Source: Betaproteobacteria bacterium | Lineage (GTDB): Bacteria; Pseudomonadota; Gammaproteobacteria; Burkholderiales; Burkholderiaceae_D | Assembly: GCA_013287275.1 (NCBI GenBank) | Contig: JABDED010000008.1 | Location: forward strand, 1 to 62,586 | Direction: 5' to 3' | Length of the DNA stretch: 62,586 nucleotides | In this document: piece after piece, positions 8,526-16,559 of the stretch | How positions within the stretch are numbered: position 1 is the stretch's first letter | Layout: each line of letters opens with the position of its first letter | Program-made: the position numbers and the translations under genes | The notes under the pieces: model-generated | Told to the model about the DNA's origin: nothing | What the model saw: the letters and a program-made list of their open reading frames with translations, nothing else | Databases searched by the model: none

Positions 8526-9230
8526 ATGCCAGACTTTGAAGACTTGCTAGCCGTTGCCTATAAATCCGATCTGGTGCTGGGTCGGCGCTTGCAAAAAAAT
8601 CGGGGCCTGAGCGCGCAGGAGGCACTGACCAGTGTCCTGCAGCAGGCGGCAGGCGACGCCACCTTGGCGGATCTGGTCCGCACCCGCCGGCAACTCAAGC
8701 TGGACACGGCACAGAAACTGGAGACGCGCAGGAAAGCCAGCGCGGCGGCCTTTGAGCTAAAGAAGCAGCAGCGGCAGCCGGATCCCGGCGCCTGGCTGGC
8801 CTGGTTTGACGGCTCGGCCCATCCCAATCCCGGCAAGCTGGGTGTAGGCGGCGTGCTGAAAAGCCCGGACGGCGAAACGATACGGATCAGCCGCGCGGCG
8901 GGACAGGGGAATAGCGGCGAAGGCGAATACCTGGCGCTGATCGCCGTGCTGCAGGAGGCGGTACGCCGGCAGCCGGAAAAACTGCTGGTGTACGGCGACA
9001 GCCAGGTGGTGATCAACGACATGCTGCAGACCGGCAAGGCCGGTGCGCGCGGCCTGGAGGCGTATCGCATACTGGCGCGGCAACTCATCGCGCAATTGGA
9101 AGCAGTCACGCTGAGCTGGATTCCGCGTCACAAAAATGCGGAGGCCGATGCGCTCTCGCAGAAGGCGATCAGCATGAACTTGCAGCAGGCGATCGGTACA
9201 AACTCGCAGCAGGCGATCGGCGCAAGCTGA
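8526..9230 (+). CDS. RNase H-like (reverse-transcriptase-like) protein with C-terminal tandem repeat
   Basis: 234 residues. About 90 residues of helical, charged N-terminal region precede an RNase HI fold of the Rnase_H/RVT_3 type. Visible catalytic acids are Asp in WFDGSAHPNPG, Glu in SGEGEYLALIAVL, Asp in VYGDSQVVIN and the last Asp in KNAEADALS. It probably cleaves RNA in RNA/DNA hybrids. The C-terminus ends in three 8-residue units (SQKAISMN, LQQAIGTN, SQQAIGAS). Only the first looks like part of the normal fold, so the last two are probably a recent tandem expansion. Confidence 0.88.
   Translation: MPDFEDLLAVAYKSDLVLGRRLQKNRGLSAQEALTSVLQQAAGDATLADLVRTRRQLKLDTAQKLETRRKASAAAFELKKQQRQPDPGAWLAWFDGSAHPNPGKLGVGGVLKSPDGETIRISRAAGQGNSGEGEYLALIAVLQEAVRRQPEKLLVYGDSQVVINDMLQTGKAGARGLEAYRILARQLIAQLEAVTLSWIPRHKNAEADALSQKAISMNLQQAIGTNSQQAIGAS
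9156..9227 (+). repeat. Three tandem 24-nt in-frame repeats
   Basis: Units lie at 9156-9179, 9180-9203 and 9204-9227, each carrying the core CAG(C/A)AGGCGATC(G/A)G. They immediately precede the stop codon of the RNase H-like gene. The unit length is a multiple of three, so copy-number change would alter the tail without breaking the frame. Confidence 0.85.
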
Positions 9231-9276
9231 CATTCGCACCGGGAACCGGACCGGCCATAAACGTGAAAGAACGCAT

Positions 9277-9311
9277 AAAAAAAAGCCGTCGCCAGCATTG
9301 GCGACGGCTTT
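9277..9311 (-). terminator. Intrinsic terminator, strongest on the minus strand
   Basis: An 11-bp perfect stem (AGCCGTCGCCA / TGGCGACGGCT, 9284-9294 and 9299-9309) with a four-base loop. Eight A residues at 9277-9284 become a T-tract on the minus strand, where it would terminate the POT transporter gene. Shorter T runs on the plus side may also serve the RNase H-like gene. Confidence 0.85.
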
Positions 9312-9349
9312 GATTTGGCGGGAGCAGAGATGCTCCCGCCAATATCGGC

Positions 9350-10843
9350 TTATTTGCCGTGCATCAGTTTCTTCAACAGCGGTGTAATCAACAGCAATAC
9401 CACGCCGGCGCCGACCGAACTGCCGACCAGGAACCAGTACAGAGGGAAGGAAGAACCTTTCAGGATTTCTTCCAGCATGCCGGCCAGGTAGTTGGCCAAT
9501 GCATTAGCCAGGTACCAGACACCCATCATCATCGCCGCAACGCGCGCCGGCGCCAGCTTGCTGACCATGGACAAGCCGACCGGAGACAGGCACAACTCAC
9601 CGATGGTATGCAGCAGGTAGACAAAGAACAGCCATTGCGGGCCGACCTTGCCGACCGTGTCAGCCTCGGTTTGCGCAATTGCCAGCACGATGAAGCCCAG
9701 GCCCAGGATGATCATGCCGATTGCCAGCTTGGCCGGTGTCGGCAGCTTGAAGCGGGATTGGTCCACGCGGGTCCAGATCATCGCCAGTACAGGCCCGAGC
9801 AAGACGATACCGAGCGGGTTGATGGCCTGGAAATAAGTGGCGGGGATTTCCCAGCCGCCCAGGTGGCGGTCGGTCTGCTTGTCGGCGAACAGGTTCATGG
9901 TGCCGCCGGCCTGTTCAAAACCCATCCAGAAAAACACGACGAAGAAGCCCATGATCAGGATCGCGATAATCCTGTGCCATTCTTCGCGCGTCAGCGGTAC
10001 TTCAGCATGACCTTTCTTCTTGGCCATTGCATCGCTGCCGAACCACAACGCGGCAATGATACAAACTACGATGGCCAATTTGACGATCAGCGCCATGCTG
10101 TTCCATACCGGCCCGATGACGCCCCATACGCCCATGATGGCGTACACCAGCGGTATCATGCCGCCGGCGATCAGCACGATGTGCATCCAGTCCTGGCCGT
10201 CGATGCGGGATTTGCCCGGAGGCAGTCCGGCATTGCCCAGCTTGTGCTGGCCCCACAGGAATTGGGCAATGCCCAGGCACATGCCGACGCCGGCAGAAGC
10301 AAAGCCCCAGTGCCAGCCCACGCGTTCGCCAAGCGTGCCGGCGATCAAAGGCGACAGGAAAGAACCCAGGTTCACGCCCATGTAGAAAATAGTGAAGCCA
10401 CCGTCGCGGCGCGGATCGTTTTCACGGTACAGCGAACCCAGCAAGGTGGAGATGTTCGGTTTGAAAAAGCCGTTGCCGATGATCAGCAAACCCAGCGACA
10501 GGTGCAGCAAGGGCTCGAAGGCCATCGTGAAATGCCCGATCGCCATCGTGATGCCGCCGATCAGGATAGCCTTGCGCCGTCCAAAATAGCGGTCAGCCAG
10601 GTAGCCGCCCAGCAAAGGCGACAAATAGACCAGGCCGGTGTAGGTCGCATACAGGGCCAGCGCATCGGAGCGTGTATAGCCTACTGCGTTGACCAGGTAC
10701 AGCACCAGCAGGGCGCGCATACCGTAGTAGCTGAAGCGTTCCCACATTTCGGTGAAAAAAAGCATGGGAAGAGCGGGTGGATGGCGCTCTTTCGCCGGAG
10801 CCGCCGCCGGGTTCACATCAGTTGCGGTATTAACAAGTGTCAT
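9350..10843 (-). CDS. POT family proton-dependent peptide transporter
   Basis: 497 residues from the ATG at 10843, which has TTGGAG 7 nt upstream; the frame extends to a TTG at 10855, but that codon is part of the ribosome site. About 12-14 membrane helices are visible. The family signatures are present: FTEMWERFSYYGMRALL (ExxERFxYY motif in helix 1, proton coupling), GGYLADRYFGRR, GNGFFKPNIS and IFYMGVNLGSF. It should import di- or tripeptides with protons across the inner membrane, like DtpT/DtpA-type proteins. Confidence 0.93.
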   Translation of the reverse strand: MTLVNTATDVNPAAAPAKERHPPALPMLFFTEMWERFSYYGMRALLVLYLVNAVGYTRSDALALYATYTGLVYLSPLLGGYLADRYFGRRKAILIGGITMAIGHFTMAFEPLLHLSLGLLIIGNGFFKPNISTLLGSLYRENDPRRDGGFTIFYMGVNLGSFLSPLIAGTLGERVGWHWGFASAGVGMCLGIAQFLWGQHKLGNAGLPPGKSRIDGQDWMHIVLIAGGMIPLVYAIMGVWGVIGPVWNSMALIVKLAIVVCIIAALWFGSDAMAKKKGHAEVPLTREEWHRIIAILIMGFFVVFFWMGFEQAGGTMNLFADKQTDRHLGGWEIPATYFQAINPLGIVLLGPVLAMIWTRVDQSRFKLPTPAKLAIGMIILGLGFIVLAIAQTEADTVGKVGPQWLFFVYLLHTIGELCLSPVGLSMVSKLAPARVAAMMMGVWYLANALANYLAGMLEEILKGSSFPLYWFLVGSSVGAGVVLLLITPLLKKLMHGK

Positions 10844-11470
10844 GGGTTTCTCCAAATTCCGTGCATCGTCGTCTCCTTGTGGGTTTCAAGTACGCGGATT
10901 TTTTTAAATTCGGGCGTGTCTGTGCTTAACAAAACGCCCCGCCTACTTTATTTAATGATAATGCTTATTAGCCAGTCGATATATTTCGACGCGCCATTCT
11001 ACAAGAGGACGCAAACGATTTACATCGAATAGATGCGCGAAATCGCAGTTCTTTTCGCTGATTGACAAAAAACTTGTCTTAAAAATCATATTCCTGTTGT
11101 ATTCCATACCGGTGTGCCTGCACAAGCACTTGAAAATTCTTTTTTTCGATACTGTCTGGCCTACGCAAATAAACAAATCTGACAACAGCTCTGCAGCTCG
11201 CGATGAAAAGCCTGCTTCAACGTTGTTGATATATTACTAAGAATTTGATTGAACAAATGATAGCTTGATATAAACTATGTTCCAAAATCGCATCGGCAGC
11301 ATTCCTAGCCGATGTACCTGACCGGCACAGCGGGAAGTCGACCAGGAACCCTGCGATCACATAAGGCTGTAGCGAAAAAATAGGCCGTTCCCAGTTACTG
11401 CTGCGGCCGGCATTTGCTCTTGAATATCGTGAATAAGTACTCAGCGTCGTGAAACTATATTGGGGATAGC
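10844..11470. other. 627-bp gene-free divergent region, AT-rich
   Basis: Lies between the POT transporter (minus) and the patatin gene (plus). It is clearly more AT-rich than the genes around it. Apart from a Fur-box-like element at 10956-10970, no gene, hairpin terminator or repeat stands out. Confidence 0.5.
10956..10970. promoter_or_regulatory. Fur-box-like 7-1-7 inverted repeat
   Basis: TGATAAT-G-CTTATTA resembles the 7-1-7 Fur operator (TGATAATnATTATCA): 7 of 7 in the left half and 5 of 7 in the right half. It lies 113 bp upstream of the POT transporter start. It may reflect iron control of either divergent gene, but AT-rich context makes a chance match possible. Confidence 0.3.
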
Positions 11471-13615
11471 ATGCAAGAGACCGGCGATGCGGGCGCGCCT
11501 GCAGGCGGACAGGAAAATCCGGAAAAAGCTGGGCAGGCTGGGCCCGGCGCAGCATTCGATGAGCTGCCTTTTTGTGACCTGATCATGAAGGGCGGTATTA
11601 CCAGCGGTGTTATTTATCCCAAACTCATCACCCGGCTGTCGCGCGATTATCGCTTCAAGAGCATAGGCGGTACTTCCGCCGGGGCTATCGCGGCAGCGGG
11701 ATGTGCCGCTGCGGAATATGCAAGGATGCATAGTGCGAACCATGACAATTCAGGATTTACCGAGCTTGCCAAACTGCCTGGGCAGTTAGCTGAGCCCAGC
11801 GGGAATCCGGCGGCGTCGATGCTATTTCATCTGTTCCAGCCTGTTCCCGCCCTCAAAAAACATTTCGGCGTATTGACCGCCATCCTCAATGTCAACAATA
11901 AGGCGCTGGCTGTTGCCCGGCTCCTGTTTTCCATAGTAAAAATGTTCTGGTGGCTCGCATTGCCGGGGTTCTTGATCGGTGTCTTCCTGCTGTCGCTGGC
12001 GCTGTCGGCCAGTACACCGCTAGGCGCGCTGGCCAGCGTTGAAGCGGCGGCGCTGCTGCTTGCAGCCTGGCTGATCGCCGCCGGCGTGACACTCCATCTC
12101 GCCCTGGCCAGGCTGGCGCAAAAGCGCCCGGCGGCTTCGCTGGTGACGGTGGCCATACTTCTGGTCCTGGCGGTTTCCGTCCATGCGATAACGCAGTTCG
12201 CGCTGTCGCCGCTGCAAGCGGTGTTGATAGTGCTGGCGGCGGGCCTGATCAGCGTGGCACTGGCCGGCATATTGACGCTGGCGCTGAGCCTATGGCGCTT
12301 TGCCACGCAAATGCTGGCCGGCATCCAGGGTAATTTTTTCGGCATATGCAATGGCCGCAGCAGCGAGCCCGGCGCGCAGGTCAGCGGGTTGACCGACTGG
12401 CTCACCGCTTATTTTGACGGCTTGGCCGGCTTGGGCAAATCGGCCGTGCCCTTGACCTTCGGGCATCTTTGGGGCGACATCCCGGATGCGGCGCAGCCCG
12501 ATTGCGAGCTTGAAGATACTCCGGCTGCCGGGCGGCTGATCAATTTCGAGGTAATGACCACCGCGGTAAGCCAGAGCATGTGCTATGCGATTCCTTTCCG
12601 GGAGGGAATCGTTGCGCTGTATTACGATCCCGACGAGTGGAAAAAATTGTTTCCAGAGCGGGTCATGCAATGGCTGGACAAGACTTCGCGCAGCAATGCT
12701 TCACCCGACGAACAGGTCCGGAATGCAGCCGGGAAAACCTTGAAGCGCTTGCCGCATAACCGCCACCTGCCGGTGGTCGTGGCGGTGCGCATGAGCCTGA
12801 GCTTTCCTATTCTTCTGTCGGCGGTGCCGCTGTATGCGCCGGACAACAGCACCAAGCAGCGGACTATCAAGCGGGCCTGGTTTTCCGATGGCGGCATCAG
12901 CAGCAACATGCCCTTGCATTTCTTTGATGCGCCGCTGCCTGCGCATCCGACATTTGCGATCAACCTGAAAGACGAACAGCCCGATTATCCTATCTTGCCC
13001 GGGGTGCCGGCTTGCCAGCAGGATGGGCGGGCCTATCTGCCCAAGACCAATGTCGGAGGGCAAAACCGTTTTTGGGCCGATCCCTCCAACCCGGCGGAAG
13101 CGCCCGGCTATAACCTGGTGAGCTTCCTGCTGAATATTGTCGACACCATGCAGAACTGGCGCGACGAGATCCAGTTCCCCTATCCCGGCTATCGTGACCG
13201 CATAGTCCAGATCAGCCAGCGCAAGGATGAGGGCGGCCTCAATCTCAACATGCCGAAAGAAAATATCGATGCACTCAGCGATGCCGGCGAATGCGCCGCC
13301 GAACTGCTGTACCGGCGCTTCCACCCCGCTTCGACCGCGCCTGAGCGCGGGGGCTGGCAAAACCACCGGCAACTCCGCCTGCGCACCTATCTGGCGATAG
13401 TGGAAGAGTTGGCGAATGACCCCAATATGATAGATCCGCAGTGGGATGCGGTGGTAGATGCCTGCGCCAACTATAATCACGCGCAAGCAGGCCTGGGCAA
13501 GGCAATATTGCTGAGCATACGGAATTTGCATGCGACCATTGCCAGGAGCAAGGTCTCGGTGGCGGAAAAAGCGCCGCGACCCAGGGCATCCCTGCGCATT
13601 TCACCCAAGATATAA
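11471..13615 (+). CDS. Patatin-like phospholipase with internal membrane helices
   Basis: 714 residues. The patatin catalytic elements are visible: oxyanion loop KGGITSG at about 40-46, nucleophile Ser69 in GGTSAG (GxSxG), and catalytic Asp473 in FSDGGISSNMP (the DGG/DGA motif). Between nucleophile and Asp lies an insertion of roughly 120 residues with about four hydrophobic helices (about 155-272). The protein therefore looks like a membrane-anchored lipid acyl hydrolase; ordinary bacterial patatins are about 300 residues and soluble. GGGGATAGC precedes the ATG. The gene stands alone, with PPK2 convergent downstream. Confidence 0.85.
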   Translation: MQETGDAGAPAGGQENPEKAGQAGPGAAFDELPFCDLIMKGGITSGVIYPKLITRLSRDYRFKSIGGTSAGAIAAAGCAAAEYARMHSANHDNSGFTELAKLPGQLAEPSGNPAASMLFHLFQPVPALKKHFGVLTAILNVNNKALAVARLLFSIVKMFWWLALPGFLIGVFLLSLALSASTPLGALASVEAAALLLAAWLIAAGVTLHLALARLAQKRPAASLVTVAILLVLAVSVHAITQFALSPLQAVLIVLAAGLISVALAGILTLALSLWRFATQMLAGIQGNFFGICNGRSSEPGAQVSGLTDWLTAYFDGLAGLGKSAVPLTFGHLWGDIPDAAQPDCELEDTPAAGRLINFEVMTTAVSQSMCYAIPFREGIVALYYDPDEWKKLFPERVMQWLDKTSRSNASPDEQVRNAAGKTLKRLPHNRHLPVVVAVRMSLSFPILLSAVPLYAPDNSTKQRTIKRAWFSDGGISSNMPLHFFDAPLPAHPTFAINLKDEQPDYPILPGVPACQQDGRAYLPKTNVGGQNRFWADPSNPAEAPGYNLVSFLLNIVDTMQNWRDEIQFPYPGYRDRIVQISQRKDEGGLNLNMPKENIDALSDAGECAAELLYRRFHPASTAPERGGWQNHRQLRLRTYLAIVEELANDPNMIDPQWDAVVDACANYNHAQAGLGKAILLSIRNLHATIARSKVSVAEKAPRPRASLRISPKI

Positions 13616-13775
13616 GGAGAAAGGCGCAGCGGGCAGAAGGAAGGCTGGAAAGGGGCCGGGTGCAATATGGATACCGACGCGTCAGGCAATACAGGCAGGC
13701 GGTGTTTCGCCAAAATTGCAGCTAGGCGGGAATAGTCCGGTACGCGTGTCCGTGTTGATCAGCCCTGAGTCAACC

Positions 13776-14684
13776 TTAATAGACCTGCGGCACCATGATT
13801 TCTTGCGCAATTTCATTGCGCACGTAATCTTCATGGTATTCGCGGTGGGGCAGGGTAATCGGCGGATGCTGCACCTCGCTGTAAGGCATCTGCCCCAGCA
13901 GGTGATGGATGCAGTTCAGCCTGGCGCGCTTCTTGTCCACTGCATGGACTACCCACCACGGCGCTTCGTCGATATGGGTGCGGGTCAGCATCACTTCCTT
14001 GGCCTTCGTGTATTCTTCCCAGCGGCGGCGTGATTCCAGGTCCATGGGGCTGAGCTTCCACTGCTTCAAGGGATCGTGGATGCGGCTCAGGAAGCGCATG
14101 TGCTGTTCTTCATCGGTAATCGAAAACCAGTATTTGATGACCTGTATGCCGGAGCGCACCAGCATCCTTTCAAATTCCGGCGTGGTGCGGAAAAATTCTT
14201 CGTACTCGTCGTCGCTGCAAAAACCCATCACCCTCTCGACGCCTGCGCGGTTATACCAGCTGCGGTCGAACAGCACGATCTCGCCGGCGGCAGGAAGATG
14301 CGTCGCGTAGCGCTGGAAATACCATTGCGTCCTTTCCCTGTCGTTGGGGGCCGGCAGTGCAACCACGCGGCATACGCGCGGATTCAGGCGCTGGGTAATG
14401 CGCTTGATCACGCCGCCCTTGCCGGCGGCATCGCGGCCTTCAAACAGGATCACCACCTTGTGGCGCGACGCGACTACCCAGTCTTGCAGTTTGACCAGTT
14501 CTGCCTGCAGGCGGAACAGTTCGCGGAAATACTGGCGGCGGTATTCTTTCTCTTCCTCGGAGCGCTTGGACGGCTCGCCGCTCAGTTCATCGAAGTTGCG
14601 GTCTTCTATTTCCAGTTCCATCTCTTCATCGTAACTGTCGGCAAGCTCACGATGGATGCGGCGCACCAGGTCTTCTTCGTTCAT
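13776..14684 (-). CDS. ppk2: Polyphosphate kinase 2
   Basis: 302 residues from the ATG at 14684 (ACGGAG 8 nt upstream); the frame extends to 14717 without a ribosome site. The Walker A loop is FEGRDAAGKGGVIKR, and the Walker B/lid region is LFDRSWYNRAGVERVMGF. YWFSITDEEQHMRFLSR and PWWVVHAVDKKRARLNCIHH are typical of single-domain class I PPK2. The enzyme transfers phosphate between polyphosphate and nucleoside diphosphates, favouring GTP/ATP formation in class I members. An acidic N-terminal region (about 1-55) precedes the domain. Confidence 0.93.
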   Translation of the reverse strand: MNEEDLVRRIHRELADSYDEEMELEIEDRNFDELSGEPSKRSEEEKEYRRQYFRELFRLQAELVKLQDWVVASRHKVVILFEGRDAAGKGGVIKRITQRLNPRVCRVVALPAPNDRERTQWYFQRYATHLPAAGEIVLFDRSWYNRAGVERVMGFCSDDEYEEFFRTTPEFERMLVRSGIQVIKYWFSITDEEQHMRFLSRIHDPLKQWKLSPMDLESRRRWEEYTKAKEVMLTRTHIDEAPWWVVHAVDKKRARLNCIHHLLGQMPYSEVQHPPITLPHREYHEDYVRNEIAQEIMVPQVY

Positions 14685-15255
14685 GTTTTCTCCGTAGGCA
14701 GTTTCATTTCCGAACATACGCCGCGAATGTGACCAAGGAATGACGGGCGGGCCTGCGTCGCTTGAGAAGCCGCGATGAAATCACCTAAATGGTGCATGAC
14801 AAAAAATGGATTTGAAAATTTCCCAAGCTTTTTTTGATTTGATGCAAGCCCGTGAACAATTGCAAAACAGAAAATTGATGCGGGACTATAGGCGTTGCGA
14901 TAAAAGGAAAAAAACTATCGAGCGCAAATTAAAAATAGCTTTCTTTGTCTCTGACAAGAGATTTAATTTCGGCCTCGTATGCGTGACGGCGTTTGTAAAA
15001 AAAGAGGGCGTCAAAAAGTGCATAAACATTCTTTTTATTTCTTTACGTAAATAAACAATTTATACAATATGTCGGTTTTTTTTACACAACGATACAAAAT
15101 GAAAGCTGACTTTCTTTTAAGTGATTGAATTTGAAGCAATATTTTCTTCTGGCATTTTTCGTGCTTAGCGTCTGGCCTGGGACAACTTTTAGTAATCCCG
15201 TCCCTGTTTCACTAGTGCCTGAAATCCGTTCAAATACTTATTACAAGGAAGCACA
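14685..15255. other. AT-rich intergenic region upstream of the PEP-CTERM gene
   Basis: 571 bp with markedly low GC. A small frame (14806-15054) is open but lysine-rich, has no ribosome site and is probably a by-product of composition. The one clear signal is a sigma54-type promoter at 15150-15164. The long 5' region fits an enhancer-dependent promoter that needs upstream activator sites, though I could not define such sites. Confidence 0.5.
15150..15164 (+). promoter_or_regulatory. Putative sigma54 (-24/-12) promoter of the PEP-CTERM gene
   Basis: TGGCATTTTTCGTGC has the invariant GG and GC separated by 10 bp. It matches the consensus TGGCACGNNNNTTGC at TGGCA and TGC. It lies 91 bp upstream of the ATG at 15256. 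PEP-CTERM genes in several betaproteobacteria are known to be driven by RpoN with the PrsK/PrsR system, so the position is meaningful. Confidence 0.55.
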
Positions 15256-15936
15256 ATGAAATTCAAACACCTGCTGGCAGGCCTCACCGCCCTTAGCCTG
15301 GTCGCCAGCGCACAGGCGACCAATATCCTGACCGAAAATTTTGACAGCTTTACGGCCATGACAGGCAGCGGTTGGGTCGTAAAAAATAATAGTGCGAATC
15401 CCAACTCCAATCCTGACTCTACCTGGAGCCAGGGAAGCCCAGGCTCCGCATTTGATGCACAGGCAGGTGCCAGCGACTCTTACGCTGGAGTAGGTTTTGC
15501 CAGCAGCAATTTTGGCAACGTGTTGGACAATTGGCTTTTCACACCATCTTTTGCGCTTGCTGCAGGTGAAGTCGTTACCTTTTATACCCGATCCAACGGA
15601 GACCTTCCTGACCATCTGGAAGTACGCATGAGCGGCAATGGCACAAGCACAAATATCAGCGACTTTACTTCATTGTTGTTTGATCTGAATCCGGCGCTGG
15701 ATGCAGACGGGTATCCGACCGGATGGACGCAATACCAGTTTACTATTCCAGCGTTCTCTGGCGGAGACACGGGCCGTTTGGCTTTTCGCTATTTTGTCAC
15801 TGATGCCCAGAATAATGGCGACTATATTGGTATAGACACGCTGAGCGTCGTGCCTGAGCCTGCCACGGTGATGAGCCTGGGCATAGGCATGCTGGCTTTG
15901 CTGGCAATGCGCCGCCGCCGCAACGACTCTATATAA
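15256..15936 (+). CDS. PEP-CTERM sorting domain protein, choice-of-anchor J type
   Basis: 226 residues: signal peptide (MKFKHLLAGLTALSLVASAQA), then a secreted beta-sandwich of the cleaved-adhesin/choice-of-anchor J type (ILTENFDSF, SGWVVKNNS, DNWLFTPSFAL, GRLAFRYFV, IGIDTLSVV). It ends with a canonical PEP-CTERM tail: VPEPATVMSLGIGMLALLAM followed by RRRR. The tail directs exosortase (EpsH/XrtA) processing, and such proteins go to the cell surface or exopolysaccharide matrix. No exosortase gene is in the window. CAAGGAAGC precedes the ATG. Confidence 0.92.
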   Translation: MKFKHLLAGLTALSLVASAQATNILTENFDSFTAMTGSGWVVKNNSANPNSNPDSTWSQGSPGSAFDAQAGASDSYAGVGFASSNFGNVLDNWLFTPSFALAAGEVVTFYTRSNGDLPDHLEVRMSGNGTSTNISDFTSLLFDLNPALDADGYPTGWTQYQFTIPAFSGGDTGRLAFRYFVTDAQNNGDYIGIDTLSVVPEPATVMSLGIGMLALLAMRRRRNDSI

Positions 15937-16079
15937 AAAGCATCAGGCCGCAATAATAAAAAGTATGCCGTCAGCCAGTTGGACGGTTCAATCCCGCGAC
16001 ACAAGAGGCTGGCGATTTGCTGCTGGAACAGGGCAAAGTCCGTTTGCCGATAAGCTCTAACCTATTGAAGGATAGTGAC

Positions 16080-16559
16080 ATGTTGACCGAAAAATCTATA
16101 ATGAAAATTTTACAGGCATCGCAGTGGCATAAGCGATTATTCCTGGCAACCGCCATCGTTTCGGCGATCGCCGCTGCCCCTGGTGTGCAAGCCCAGGAGA
16201 GCGGTATGCGCGTATTCAAGGATCCGGTGACAGGCCAGTTGCGCGCGCCTACCGCGGAAGAGAGTGCTGCATTGGATGCGCAGATCAAGGCCGACCAGGC
16301 AAGCCAGGCCGGGCGTGTATCGACCCAGGCCAGGATGAAGCGGGCAGTCCAGGAAGTGCGCGCGGACGGTTCTACGATGATGCAACTGGACGAGAGCCAA
16401 ATGACCTATTCCGTCGCAACCCGTAATGCGGATGGCAGCGTAGGCATGGCCTGCGTTACCGGCGACGAAACTGCGGACAAGCTGGTGAATTCCGGGTCTT
16501 CCGCCAACACACCCGCTACCGCAGCTCATTCCAAGGAGCACAATCATGAAGAAAAATAA
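16080..16559 (+). CDS. Exported protein resembling post-PEP-CTERM-1 domain proteins
   Basis: 159 residues from the ATG at 16080 (GAAGGA 9 nt upstream); the frame is open from 16017, but that extension lacks a ribosome site. A signal peptide ends near APGVQAQ. The mature part contains MRVFKDPVTGQLRAPTAEE and DESQMTYSVATRNADGSVGM followed by ACVTG, a pattern I associate with the post-PEP-CTERM-1 family; this is recognition by eye. The tail is His/Glu-rich (HSKEHNHEEK). It overlaps the next gene by 14 bp, so translation is probably coupled. Function unknown. Confidence 0.7.
   Translation: MLTEKSIMKILQASQWHKRLFLATAIVSAIAAAPGVQAQESGMRVFKDPVTGQLRAPTAEESAALDAQIKADQASQAGRVSTQARMKRAVQEVRADGSTMMQLDESQMTYSVATRNADGSVGMACVTGDETADKLVNSGSSANTPATAAHSKEHNHEEK

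Noticed and set aside
9359..11032. 557-codon open frame opposite the POT transporter
   Set aside because: Gln/His-rich product typical of the antisense of membrane-protein genes; no ribosome site or homology pattern.
14806..15054. 82-codon lysine-rich frame
   Set aside because: Lies in an AT-rich regulatory region, has no ribosome site and no recognisable protein pattern.
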